Positions 1 to 5,763 are shown, counted from the stretch's first letter. The stretch: 6,781 nucleotides of DNA from an uncultured Oscillospiraceae bacterium (GCA_900757695.1 CAAEOU010000257.1:1-6781), one strand, 5' to 3'. Program-made: numbers and translations. Notes: generated by a model from the letters alone, not told the origin.

Positions 1-139
1 CCGTTTCCTCTCCATGAAAGCAGAACCTGCAAAGGAAGAACACCCCAGCAAAATATATCACAAGTTATACAGTTTTTCCGGTATTCACAGGTGGTTTTTG
101 ATAGATTGTGACAGAAATTATGAGTTTTCCCGCAACCCC

Positions 140-169
140 TTGTACATTTGAAAAAAACCATGGTATAAT
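140..169 (+). promoter_or_regulatory. Extended -10 sigma-70-type promoter of the MFS gene
   Basis: TATAAT at 164-169 is a perfect -10 box and is preceded by TGG at 161-163, giving the TGn extended -10 element. A partial -35 box, TTGTAC, lies at 140-145, 18 bp upstream. Transcription should begin near 176. An ATG at 173 therefore lies at or before the RNA start and cannot be the start codon of the MFS gene. The whole -10 region sits inside the 25-bp palindrome described separately, so the promoter is very likely repressible. Confidence 0.8.
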
Positions 170-179
170 ATCATGGTTT
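155..179. promoter_or_regulatory. 25-bp palindromic operator overlapping the -10 box
   Basis: The arms AAACCATG (155-162) and CATGGTTT (172-179) are exact reverse complements. The inner bases are also symmetric around A167, with only the pair 163/171 mismatched, so 24 of 25 positions fit the symmetry. The centre falls on the -10 hexamer. A dimeric repressor bound here would exclude RNA polymerase. No regulator gene of an obvious matching family adjoins it in the window, so the cognate protein is unknown. Operator function is inference; the symmetry is directly visible. Confidence 0.7.
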
Positions 180-268
180 GGAGCAAGGGGCAACGCCACA
201 ATTTCGGAGGATTCCGGGTGCTGCGGCATTGCCTTGATCAGAATTTTGTAAGAAAAGGACTGAATGAA

Positions 269-1522
269 TTGAACAAGAAAAGCAATCCCTGGATTTCCAT
301 CATCGCCTGCCTTGTGGTTCAGCTATGCGTGGGTATCCTCTACCTGTGGAGCGCATTCAAGGGCAACATTGTTGCCGCCTTCTCCGTAGGCATGGACGAA
401 ACCGCTGCTGCCGCTGTTTCCAGTGCAGCTACCATGGTCTCCTCCTACATGATCTTTGCCTTTGTATTCGGCAACCTCATCGGTGGTTTCCTCAACGACA
501 AGAAGGGCCCCAAGTTCACCTGCTTTGCCGGTGTGATTCTCTTCTCCGCCGGTATCGCAATCTCCGCCTTTGTAAAGACCATTGCTCTGCTGGATCTTAC
601 CTACGCTATCATGGCTGGCCTTGGCTCCGGCTTCGCCTACGGTGCGTGCATCTCCTGCATCCAGAAGTGGCTGCCTCATAAGCGTGGTCTGGCTTCCGGT
701 CTGGCCTGCTCTGCCTTCGGCCTGTCCACTGTTGTGTTCACCCCTGTTTCCAACATGCTGATGAACGCCAACAAGAACGCTGACGGCATTGTAAACTTCA
801 CTCCTGTGTTCCTGACTCTGGCTGTGGTATTTGCTGTTCTGGGCCTCATCGCCTGCTGCTTCATTTCCCTGCCGGATGACGAGTACATCAAGAGCCTGAA
901 TCTGCCCAAGGCTGCTGCCTCCACCAACCAGAACTATACTCTGGGTCAGGCCATTAAGGTTCCCGCTTTCTGGTGCCTGTTCTTCTCTATCTTCTTCATC
1001 AACGGCACATGGAACCTCTGCGTGCCTCTGATCAAGGATCTGGGTATGCAGCGTGGCCTCACTGAGGCTATGGCACTGGCCTGTGTTTCCTTCACCGGCA
1101 TCACCAACGCCGCCGGCCGTCTCATTATGGCCTCCCTTTCCGATAAGGTCGGCCGGTTCAACACCATGTACATTCTCTGCGGCATTACGCTGGCAGGTGC
1201 CGTTCTGCTGACCTTCATCGGCGGCTATGGCTACTTTGCCACCATTGCGCTGGTTGCCTTTGCTTACGGCGGCCCCTCCGCACTGAACGCTGCGCTGTGC
1301 ACCGACCTGTTTGGGCCCAAGAATTCCGGTACCAACTACGGCGTTGCCATGCTGGCACTGGGCTTCAGCTCCATCTTCTTTAACTTTGTTTCCAAGTCTA
1401 TTCTCCACGCTACGGTTGCAAATGTCACCTCCACCTTCGTCATGGGTGCCATCACCGCTGTGATTCCCGTGTTCCTGATGCTGTACATCAACCGGTATCT
1501 GAAGACCCGGAACGCAAAGTAA
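269..1522 (+). CDS. MFS transporter, OFA (oxalate/formate antiporter-like) family
   Basis: A cytoplasmic-membrane carrier that moves a small solute, probably a carboxylate or other organic anion, by exchange or symport; the substrate cannot be read from sequence. From the TTG at 269 it is 417 residues, the usual size for 12-helix OFA proteins. The N-terminus enters the first helix straight away (residues 8-30, with an LYLWSAF segment typical of OFA carriers). MFS motif A (GGFLNDKKGPK, residues 72-82, Asp77) lies between helices 2 and 3. A second copy of the motif (GRLIMASLSDKVGR, about 283-296) lies between helices 8 and 9. I chose TTG 269 because AAAAGGA at 253-259 precedes it at 9 nt and because it fits the family N-terminus. 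GTG 218, with GGAGG at 206-210, is a credible in-frame alternative that adds 17 residues. ATG 173 is excluded by the promoter position. The gene stands alone and converges on the ABC operon, with an IS element between them. The family call is solid, the exact start moderate. Confidence 0.9.
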   Translation: MNKKSNPWISIIACLVVQLCVGILYLWSAFKGNIVAAFSVGMDETAAAAVSSAATMVSSYMIFAFVFGNLIGGFLNDKKGPKFTCFAGVILFSAGIAISAFVKTIALLDLTYAIMAGLGSGFAYGACISCIQKWLPHKRGLASGLACSAFGLSTVVFTPVSNMLMNANKNADGIVNFTPVFLTLAVVFAVLGLIACCFISLPDDEYIKSLNLPKAAASTNQNYTLGQAIKVPAFWCLFFSIFFINGTWNLCVPLIKDLGMQRGLTEAMALACVSFTGITNAAGRLIMASLSDKVGRFNTMYILCGITLAGAVLLTFIGGYGYFATIALVAFAYGGPSALNAALCTDLFGPKNSGTNYGVAMLALGFSSIFFNFVSKSILHATVANVTSTFVMGAITAVIPVFLMLYINRYLKTRNAK

Positions 1523-1550
1523 TTATCCCATAACAGTAACCCCCGATGCG

Positions 1551-1575
1551 TGATATGTACCCAGTATTCTGGACA
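1551..1575 (+). repeat. IS left terminal inverted repeat
   Basis: Its reverse complement matches 2999-3023 at 21 of 25 positions, including a continuous 12-base outer block (TGATATGTACCC against GGGTACATATCA) and a 7-base inner block. It defines the outer limit of the IS downstream of orfB, 28 bp after the MFS stop codon. Confidence 0.92.
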
Positions 1576-1595
1576 CTGTCATTTGAACTGAACAA

Positions 1596-2483
1596 TTAGC
1601 ATTTCATCATGGATGCTTCCCTAAATTCGGAGGGAGGCATCCATTTTGTTTTCACTTGGATTCGTCTGTTGTTGTAGTAGTCAATATACTCCGCAATGGC
1701 GCTCTGGAAGGCATCAAAAGATGGATAGTCCTCCTCAAAACCATAGAACATTTCATTTTTCAGCCTGCCAAAGAACGTTTCCATGATGCAATTATCATAG
1801 CAGTTACTCTTTCGGGACATGGATTGAATCACACCATGCTTCGCAAGCTCATTCCGGTAAAACTCGTGCTGGTACTGCCAGCCCTGATCCGAGTGCATCA
1901 TCAGTCCCTGCACAGAAGGAAAACGCTGAAACGCTTTTGCTAGCATATCCTTGATCTGTTCCAGATTTGGGCTGAGAGAAAGATTATAAGAAATAATCTC
2001 GTTTGTATTCATGTCAAGAATCGGAGAGATGTAGCATTTACCCCACGGAAAATTAAACTGTGACACATCGGTTGTCCACTTTTGCAGCGGATTCTCTGCG
2101 CTGAAATCTCTATTGATGATATTGGCAGCAACTTTGCCGACTTCACTCTTATAAGAGTGACATTTCTCCTTCGGGTGCTTCCCCAACAGGTGCAGCTGGA
2201 GCATGCTCCGCTGAACTCTCTTATGATTGACCTGATGGACACGGTTTAGAAGCGCCTGATGCACCCGCCTTACACCGTACCTTCCCTTGTTTTCAGCAAA
2301 GATAGCCGATATTTCTGCGGATAACTCGCTGTTCCGCTCTTGAACCTTGTCTTTCTTGCTGATTTCATAGTAGTAGGTCGATCTGGAAATGCCGACTGCC
2401 TTCAGCAAATGTTTCAGGGCATATCCTTTTTCTCGGAGCCTTTTGATGACCGCTGCTTTTTCGCCTTGAGTTCCTCGGCCCAT
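1596..2483 (-). CDS. IS3-family transposase OrfB (DDE integrase catalytic subunit)
   Basis: This is the catalytic half of the transposase, which cuts and joins DNA ends with a retroviral-integrase-type fold. From ATG 2483 it is 295 residues. Residues 1-40 hold the start of an HTH_21-like region ending GISRSTYYY. The integrase core carries a complete triad: Asp139 (TTDVSQF), Asp199 (HSDQGWQYQ) and Glu235 (METFFGRLKNE). Exactly 35 residues lie between the second Asp and the Glu, the D35E spacing of this family. The C-terminus has the usual YIDYYNNRRIQ block. The frame is open upstream to about 2510 and overlaps the end of orfA, so in intact relatives OrfB is normally made as an OrfAB fusion by -1 frameshifting. 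Candidate slip sites of the form G_AAA_AAG occur twice in the overlap on the minus strand (about 2455-2464 and 2425-2435). The ORF is undamaged, but its fusion partner is broken here. Confidence 0.95.
   Translation of the reverse strand: MGRGTQGEKAAVIKRLREKGYALKHLLKAVGISRSTYYYEISKKDKVQERNSELSAEISAIFAENKGRYGVRRVHQALLNRVHQVNHKRVQRSMLQLHLLGKHPKEKCHSYKSEVGKVAANIINRDFSAENPLQKWTTDVSQFNFPWGKCYISPILDMNTNEIISYNLSLSPNLEQIKDMLAKAFQRFPSVQGLMMHSDQGWQYQHEFYRNELAKHGVIQSMSRKSNCYDNCIMETFFGRLKNEMFYGFEEDYPSFDAFQSAIAEYIDYYNNRRIQVKTKWMPPSEFREASMMKC
1609..1652 (+). terminator. Intrinsic terminator on the plus strand inside the 3' end of orfB
   Basis: A 14-bp stem pairs 1609-1622 (ATGGATGCTTCCCT) with 1631-1644 (AGGGAGGCATCCAT) with one T-G wobble, around an 8-nt loop. 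It is followed on the plus strand by TTTTGTTTT (1644-1652). The minus strand has no T-run after the stem, so the terminator is directional. It would stop RNA coming from the MFS gene about 90 nt after that gene's stop and before it becomes antisense to orfB. There is no other terminator candidate between 1523 and 1608. Confidence 0.7.
2143..2160. repeat. Perfect 18-bp palindrome inside orfB
   Basis: TCACTCTT at 2143-2150 continues into its own reverse complement up to 2160 with no spacer or mismatch. It lies in the orfB codons for the segment CHSYKSEV, ahead of the catalytic core. It may simply reflect codon constraint; no function can be assigned. Confidence 0.6.
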
Positions 2484-2975
2484 TTTTCCCGTCTCAAGGC
2501 GATCCGTTTTTTATGACTTCGTTCTCCACCTTCAAATATTCGTTCTCTGCTCTGAGCCGGATTAGTTCATCTCGCTCAGATGGCGTCAACTCTGCCGGTA
2601 CAGCTTTCTTTTTCATAGGAGCCTCCTTGGGTGGCCGTCCTTTTCGTTGTGCGGCCAATCCCTCATACCCCTTTATTTATACCGCTGAACCCATTGATAC
2701 AAGAGGCCACTGTGAATTTCTGCTGCATAGGCGGTTCCTTTACACGGTGCTCCTGCCATGACTTTGGCTACCAGCTCATACTTTTCTTCCGCTGTCCATA
2801 CTTTGTTCTGATTCTTGTGCTGCAGTGCATCCGGACCGCAAGATTCCTCTATTCTGGACCACCCCTGAATCATTTTATGAAAGTTCTCCTTCTGGATGCC
2901 ATCTGGCGTCTCCGCCCATTTTCCTTTCCGATACATTTCTACATACATTCTCTTGTACTCATAGCTGTATTTCAT
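2414..2975 (-). pseudogene. IS3-family OrfA (HTH DNA-binding protein), broken by two frameshifts
   Basis: OrfA binds the IS ends through an N-terminal helix-turn-helix and dimerises through a C-terminal leucine zipper. The first 100 codons (2975-2673) start at ATG 2975, contain the HTH region and end at YQWVQRYK followed by TAA at 2675-2673. The homologous sequence resumes at once in the -1 frame (GYEGLAAQRKGRPPKE, then a zipper-like segment RLRAENEYLKVENEVIK). It needs a second -1 shift at the six-A run near 2512-2507 to reach the usual family ending (EELKAKKQRSSK...KKDMP) and stops at TGA 2416-2414. Adding one A at each site restores one frame of about 187 codons, the normal size. Two independent one-base losses in A-runs mean decay, or homopolymer errors in the assembly. 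The second site reads A_AAA_AAC and could in principle be slippery; the first could not. Confidence 0.85.
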
Positions 2976-2982
2976 ATAGCAA

Positions 2983-3016
2983 TACCCCCAATACTGGGTG
3001 TCCAGTATTGGGGGTA
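2983..3016. repeat. 15-bp hairpin at the right IS end, over the orfA translation start
   Basis: TACCCCCAATACTGG (2983-2997) and its exact reverse complement (3002-3016) flank a 4-nt loop. On the minus strand, in the direction of orfA, the 3' arm carries the G-run that is the only Shine-Dalgarno-like sequence before ATG 2975. No T-run follows, so this is not a terminator. RNA entering from outside the IS would fold the arm and hide the ribosome site. A transcript starting inside the element would escape. This is a known protective device in IS elements such as IS10; its use here is inferred. Confidence 0.72.
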
Positions 3017-3023
3017 CATATCA
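2999..3023 (-). repeat. IS right terminal inverted repeat
   Basis: It pairs with 1551-1575 at 21 of 25 positions. It overlaps the outer arm of the 15-bp hairpin, so transposase binding site and RNA structure share the same bases. It abuts the Shine-Dalgarno remnant downstream of the permease gene. Confidence 0.92.
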
Positions 3024-3035
3024 TTTTTCTCCGGA
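3022..3035 (-). other. Leftover Shine-Dalgarno and hybrid start codon of a lost downstream gene
   Basis: After the permease stop the minus strand reads CCGGAG then AAAA and ATG (3024-3022). The A of this ATG is host DNA and the TG is the first two bases of the IS. A ribosome site placed about 16-20 nt after a permease stop is what one expects for the next gene of an ABC operon, normally the ATPase. Today the frame runs 21 codons into the IS and stops at TGA 2961-2959, overlapping the orfA start. That this is the remains of the ATPase gene is inference. Confidence 0.5.
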
Positions 3036-3050
3036 ATCTGCGGGGATATT

Positions 3051-3803
3051 TTACTTTTTGATTTGCAGGATGCGGGCCAGCAGCTTTTCAGTGAGGATGC
3101 TGAGGAGCACCACCACCACGGTCAGTGCAAACAGCGCATCGGTCTCCAAATAAATCTTGGAATAGTATAGCTGCGTGCCTACAGCCTGTTTGGGCTGACA
3201 AAGAACCTCCGCCGCCACCCCGGACTTGAAGGCCATCCCCATGGATGTCACACAGGCCGCCCGAAAATAGCCAAAAGCCGAGGGCAGCTGGATCAGAAAA
3301 AAAGTCTTCCCCCGCCCCATTCCAAAGAGCTGCGCCATTTCAAGGAGCTGTGGATCCACGGTACGCAGTCCCTGCGAAACGTTCTCCCAGACAATGGGCA
3401 ATGCCATAAGTCCTGCAATAAAGGCCGGGATCACACCGCTTTTCATCCACAGCATGCACAGCAAAATGAAGGACGCCACCGGTGCAGCACGCACCACACG
3501 AACCGCAGGGGCCAGCAGCACATCCAGAAGGACGCTATGGTATGTACAGACCGCCAGCAAAAATCCGGCTGCCGCTCCAAGGGAAAAACCTGCCACCACA
3601 CGCCCCAGCGTCAAGCAAGCCGCCTGCCAGAACTCCGGCTCTGCACTCATGGAAAGAAGCCGTTTTCCCACCTGCACCGGCCCGGGAAGCAGCAGCGGCA
3701 GGTCCACCATCCAGGCAGCCACCTGCCAGATCAGGCACCAGAATGCCGCCGCTGCCAGCCCCCGGAGCAATCTCTTACTGGTTGATAACGTAGAACGCAT
3801 CAT
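3051..3803 (-). CDS. ABC transporter permease, SsuC/TauC/nitrate-type
   Basis: The inner-membrane channel subunit of a uptake ABC importer of the sulfonate/taurine/nitrate/thiamine-precursor type. It has 250 residues, normal for this family, with about six membrane segments (roughly residues 17-34, 63-86, 93-118, 122-140, 183-200, 223-240). The cytoplasmic EAA loop that docks the ATPase is clear at 155-174: EMAQLFGMGRG, then FFLIQLP. It is followed by the family's KSGVAAEVL segment (193-201). The ATG at 3803 lies within the end of the binding-protein gene, a 29-nt overlap, with GGAAG upstream inside that gene, so translation is probably coupled. A second ATG at 3800 is equally usable. No ATPase gene follows: 28 bp after the stop the IS begins. 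The docking loop is intact, so the protein could still work with an ATPase made elsewhere. Confidence 0.92.
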   Translation of the reverse strand: MMRSTLSTSKRLLRGLAAAAFWCLIWQVAAWMVDLPLLLPGPVQVGKRLLSMSAEPEFWQAACLTLGRVVAGFSLGAAAGFLLAVCTYHSVLLDVLLAPAVRVVRAAPVASFILLCMLWMKSGVIPAFIAGLMALPIVWENVSQGLRTVDPQLLEMAQLFGMGRGKTFFLIQLPSAFGYFRAACVTSMGMAFKSGVAAEVLCQPKQAVGTQLYYSKIYLETDALFALTVVVVLLSILTEKLLARILQIKK

Positions 3804-4935
3804 CCGGCAGGCTTCCGCCTACAGAGGTGGGATCCGCATCAAAGAGCACCTGATAATAGCCGGAAATGCTATCCTTCATCTCCTGCCCTGCCGCAAACAT
3901 CACATGGCAGCCCGGCAGTGCGCTCTTTGCAATAGCCTCGCTGGCAACGATCTCATACTGCACCATCAGTGATGCGGCCTCATCGGGGTTGGCCTGTACA
4001 TAGTCAATCGCAGCTTCATATTCCTTCAGGAAATGTGCAACCGCATCGGGATGGGCTTCCAGAAATGCCGTCTGCACGACCACGCATCCCTGAGTAAGAA
4101 TGGAGCCGTCTGTCGCCACCTCATTCCATGCATCAGTCATATCAAAGATCTCGTTAAAGCCCGTCACCTTCGCCTGCAGCGCAGAAACGGCAGGTTCCGG
4201 CAGCATGCAGAGGTCAGCCTCGCCGGTGGCACAGGCCGCCACCACCTCATCGGCTGCCGCACAGAATACGATCTCAACATCCTGCTCCGGATCAATGCCG
4301 TGGCCGGAGAGCACGTAGTCCAGCACATATTCCGGATTGGCTCCCTGTCCCACTGTATAGATGGTCTTTCCCTTCAGCTGCTCCCAATCGGTAATGGGCT
4401 CGCTGTTTTCGGTATTCTGGAGGATATGCAGCACACCTGCCGTATTCAGGGCCAACAGCTTCACAGCTCCCTGGGTCTTCTGATACAACACCGCCGCACT
4501 GTTGGTAGGCACGCAGGCTATGTCATATTCCCCTGCGATGACCTTGCTGACGATCTCGGAGGCATCCGCTGCCAGCGTAAAGGTATAGTTGTTATCGGTG
4601 AGCCCCGCATCGGAATCCGCCATCAGCTTGACCATGCCGATGCCCGTGGGACCCTTGATGGTTCCAACACTGATGTCCACAGGCTCATAGCTCTCCTCCG
4701 TCTCCTGTACAGAGGGTTCCTCCGGCACAGAAGACTCCTCCGGCGTCTCGCTGCTCTGCTCGGGCTGAGATGCAGCCGGAGCCTCTTGGGGCGCTGTCTC
4801 TGTGGCCGCAGCGGTCTCCACCGATGCGGGTTCGCTTCCGGCCGCCGTGCTGCCGGAAGCGGCGCTGCTGCCGCAGCCTGTGAGGCAGCTTGCCATCAGC
4901 GCCGCCGCTGTAATCCATGCAAATAATTTTTTCAT
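3775..4935 (-). CDS. ABC transporter substrate-binding lipoprotein (NMT1/SsuA-like)
   Basis: The extracellular, membrane-anchored receptor of the importer. It has 386 residues. The signal peptide (MKKLFAWITAAALMA...) ends in a lipobox LTGC with the lipid-modified cysteine at 21. Residues 22-85 form a linker of Ala, Ser, Thr, Glu and Pro without any Lys or Arg. The periplasmic-binding fold starts near 86 with ISVGTIKGPTGIG, a glycine-rich first strand and loop like those of NMT1/SsuA-type receptors, and continues with GEYDIACVP and LKGKTIYTVGQG, the typical hinge and second-lobe segments. The substrate cannot be deduced; sulfonates, thiamine precursors and other small anions are all possible. 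ATG 4935 has a good Shine-Dalgarno, GAGGT (4947-4943), 7 nt upstream. The gene starts 21 bp after the regulator stop and overlaps the permease, so the three genes are one operon. Confidence 0.93.
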   Translation of the reverse strand: MKKLFAWITAAALMASCLTGCGSSAASGSTAAGSEPASVETAAATETAPQEAPAASQPEQSSETPEESSVPEEPSVQETEESYEPVDISVGTIKGPTGIGMVKLMADSDAGLTDNNYTFTLAADASEIVSKVIAGEYDIACVPTNSAAVLYQKTQGAVKLLALNTAGVLHILQNTENSEPITDWEQLKGKTIYTVGQGANPEYVLDYVLSGHGIDPEQDVEIVFCAAADEVVAACATGEADLCMLPEPAVSALQAKVTGFNEIFDMTDAWNEVATDGSILTQGCVVVQTAFLEAHPDAVAHFLKEYEAAIDYVQANPDEAASLMVQYEIVASEAIAKSALPGCHVMFAAGQEMKDSISGYYQVLFDADPTSVGGSLPDDAFYVINQ

Positions 4936-4956
4936 ACCAATTACCTCGTTTCTTTC

Positions 4957-5640
4957 CTATTGATTGATAGAACGCGTCATAGCGCGCAGTCCTTCTTCAT
5001 CTGCTATCTCCAGCGTTTTACCGCTGCGGCGGATCAACGCCTCCTGTTCCAGCTCGTCCAGCGCACGGTACAGGGAAGCCCGTCCGATATTCAGCTGCTG
5101 GCAGAGATCGGTCATAGAGATGTCCAGCTTCCCCTGTTCCAGCAGATACACCGCCACCTTCTGCTGGGCCGTACCCGCAGTAAGGGCCGAGATCCTGCCG
5201 CTGAGGAACCAAATTCGATCCGACAGATAGGCAATATAGTTCTCCGTGATCTTAGAATTTCGCTGCATAGCCCAAACGATCACTTCCTGCGGCAGGTACA
5301 ACACCTCCGCTGGCTTTTTTGCTGTCAGCACAGAGGCATACCGGCTTCTGCTGTGGAACATAGCCGCCGCCCCGAAGCACTCCCCGGAATGCAGCCGGGA
5401 CATATGCAGCCGTTTTCCATCGGCAGTGTTTTTCTCCACCAGGATCTCGCCGGACAGCAGGATCCCAAGGCTCCGTTCAAAATGTGTCTCATCAAATATG
5501 ATCTGGCCCTTGCCGTAGCGCCGGAGGAGACACCGCCGGTCCCGCACCAGCTGTTCCACCACGATATCATCTACGCCCGAAAACAGGAACGCAGTCGATG
5601 CCAGCTGCACCTGCTGACGAGTAAGGGGCTGCTCCATCAT
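4957..5640 (-). CDS. Crp/Fnr-family transcriptional regulator
   Basis: A DNA-binding regulator with a cNMP-type sensory beta-barrel and a C-terminal winged helix, 227 residues (normal size). The barrel covers about residues 18-125 and includes the family pattern GECFGAAAMF (86-95) and a strand ending AEVLYLP. A long dimer helix spans about 126-150. The helix-turn-helix lies at about 174-200: SMTDLCQQLNIGRASLYRAL. In CRP the cyclic-AMP phosphate is held by Arg-Ser; the matching place here reads RYAS, so cAMP is probably not the ligand. The N-terminal cysteines of Fnr are absent as well, arguing against an iron-sulfur oxygen sensor. As first gene of the operon it likely controls itself and the importer in response to the importer's substrate or a related metabolite. 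Start: ATG 5640 or the adjacent ATG 5637; AAGGTGA lies just upstream and suits the second slightly better. Confidence 0.92.
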   Translation of the reverse strand: MMEQPLTRQQVQLASTAFLFSGVDDIVVEQLVRDRRCLLRRYGKGQIIFDETHFERSLGILLSGEILVEKNTADGKRLHMSRLHSGECFGAAAMFHSRSRYASVLTAKKPAEVLYLPQEVIVWAMQRNSKITENYIAYLSDRIWFLSGRISALTAGTAQQKVAVYLLEQGKLDISMTDLCQQLNIGRASLYRALDELEQEALIRRSGKTLEIADEEGLRAMTRSINQ

Positions 5641-5650
5641 TTCACCTTCC

Positions 5651-5719
5651 GTCTCATTTGATACACTTATTTGTCCTTTACTATAATGAGAAATCTGTCA
5701 AATGTCAAGTAGATGAGAC
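5651..5719. promoter_or_regulatory. Inverted repeat pair flanking the operon promoter
   Basis: GTCTCAT at 5651-5657 and its reverse complement ATGAGAC at 5713-5719 bracket the promoter. One copy is just upstream of the -35 box and the other is in the transcribed leader. Their centres are 62 bp apart, close to six helical turns. They could be half-sites for the adjacent Crp/Fnr protein or a pair bridged by looping. The repeat is real; its function is a guess, and 7-bp matches can occur by chance. Confidence 0.4.
5680..5708 (-). promoter_or_regulatory. Sigma-70-type promoter of the regulator-ABC operon
   Basis: On the minus strand a perfect -35 box TTGACA (5708-5703) and a -10 box TATAGT (5685-5680) are separated by exactly 17 bp. 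Transcription would start near 5673, leaving a leader of about 33 nt before ATG 5640. A second TTGACA motif follows the first with a 7-bp period. An A-rich stretch upstream of the -35 box (about 5723-5731) may help polymerase binding. Confidence 0.85.
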
Positions 5720-5763
5720 CTGATTTTTTTCATGGATTGCCGATTCCTTTCGTCCGCATCCTG

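Larger units (their letters stand above)
1551..3023 (-). mobile_element. IS3-family insertion sequence (IS150-like), 1473 bp
   Basis: The element is bounded by 25-bp imperfect terminal inverted repeats that begin TGATATGTACCC and end GGGTACATATCA, so it has the TG...CA tips usual for IS3-family elements. It carries orfA and orfB in overlapping frames on the minus strand, the standard IS3 arrangement, and its length is normal for the family. orfB is intact but orfA has two frameshifts, so this copy probably cannot make its own OrfAB transposase and would need help from another copy. The flanks (GCG before 1551, TTT after 3023) show no short target duplication. That points to a deletion or recombination next to the element after it arrived. 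The group (IS150-like) is my judgement from the OrfB motifs; I cannot name the element. Confidence 0.93.

Noticed and set aside
1..15. Possible start of a divergent gene on the minus strand (ATG at 15-13)
   Set aside because: Only five codons are in the window and the upstream ribosome site is weak, so it cannot be supported.
58..111. TCACAA (58-63) and TTGTGA (106-111) as a Crp/Fnr-type site upstream of the MFS gene
   Set aside because: The halves are in inverted order relative to a Crp site and 42 bp apart, so they do not form a normal dimer site.
14..151. A 45-codon plus-strand frame open to the left edge (from ATG 14 to TGA 149-151)
   Set aside because: It has no ribosome site, runs over the MFS -35 box, and its AT-rich codons and composition look non-coding. 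It could be the tail of an upstream gene, but nothing in it supports that.
323..1408. Long minus-strand open frame of 361 codons opposite the MFS gene
   Set aside because: It is the antisense shadow of a GC-rich membrane-protein gene. Its predicted product is a low-complexity, Gly/Gln/Glu-rich sequence without recognisable motifs.
1548..3026. A 3-bp target duplication flanking the IS
   Set aside because: The flanks are GCG and TTT, and no 3-5 bp direct repeat can be found by shifting the ends by a base or two.
4033..4926. Plus-strand open frame of 297 codons opposite the binding-protein gene
   Set aside because: It is a shadow frame rich in Arg, His, Leu and Cys with no family features, while the opposite strand encodes a clear lipoprotein with lipobox and ribosome site.
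4960..5661. Plus-strand open frame of 233 codons opposite the Crp/Fnr gene
   Set aside because: The minus strand has the complete Crp/Fnr fold, a promoter and a ribosome site; the plus-strand frame has none of these.
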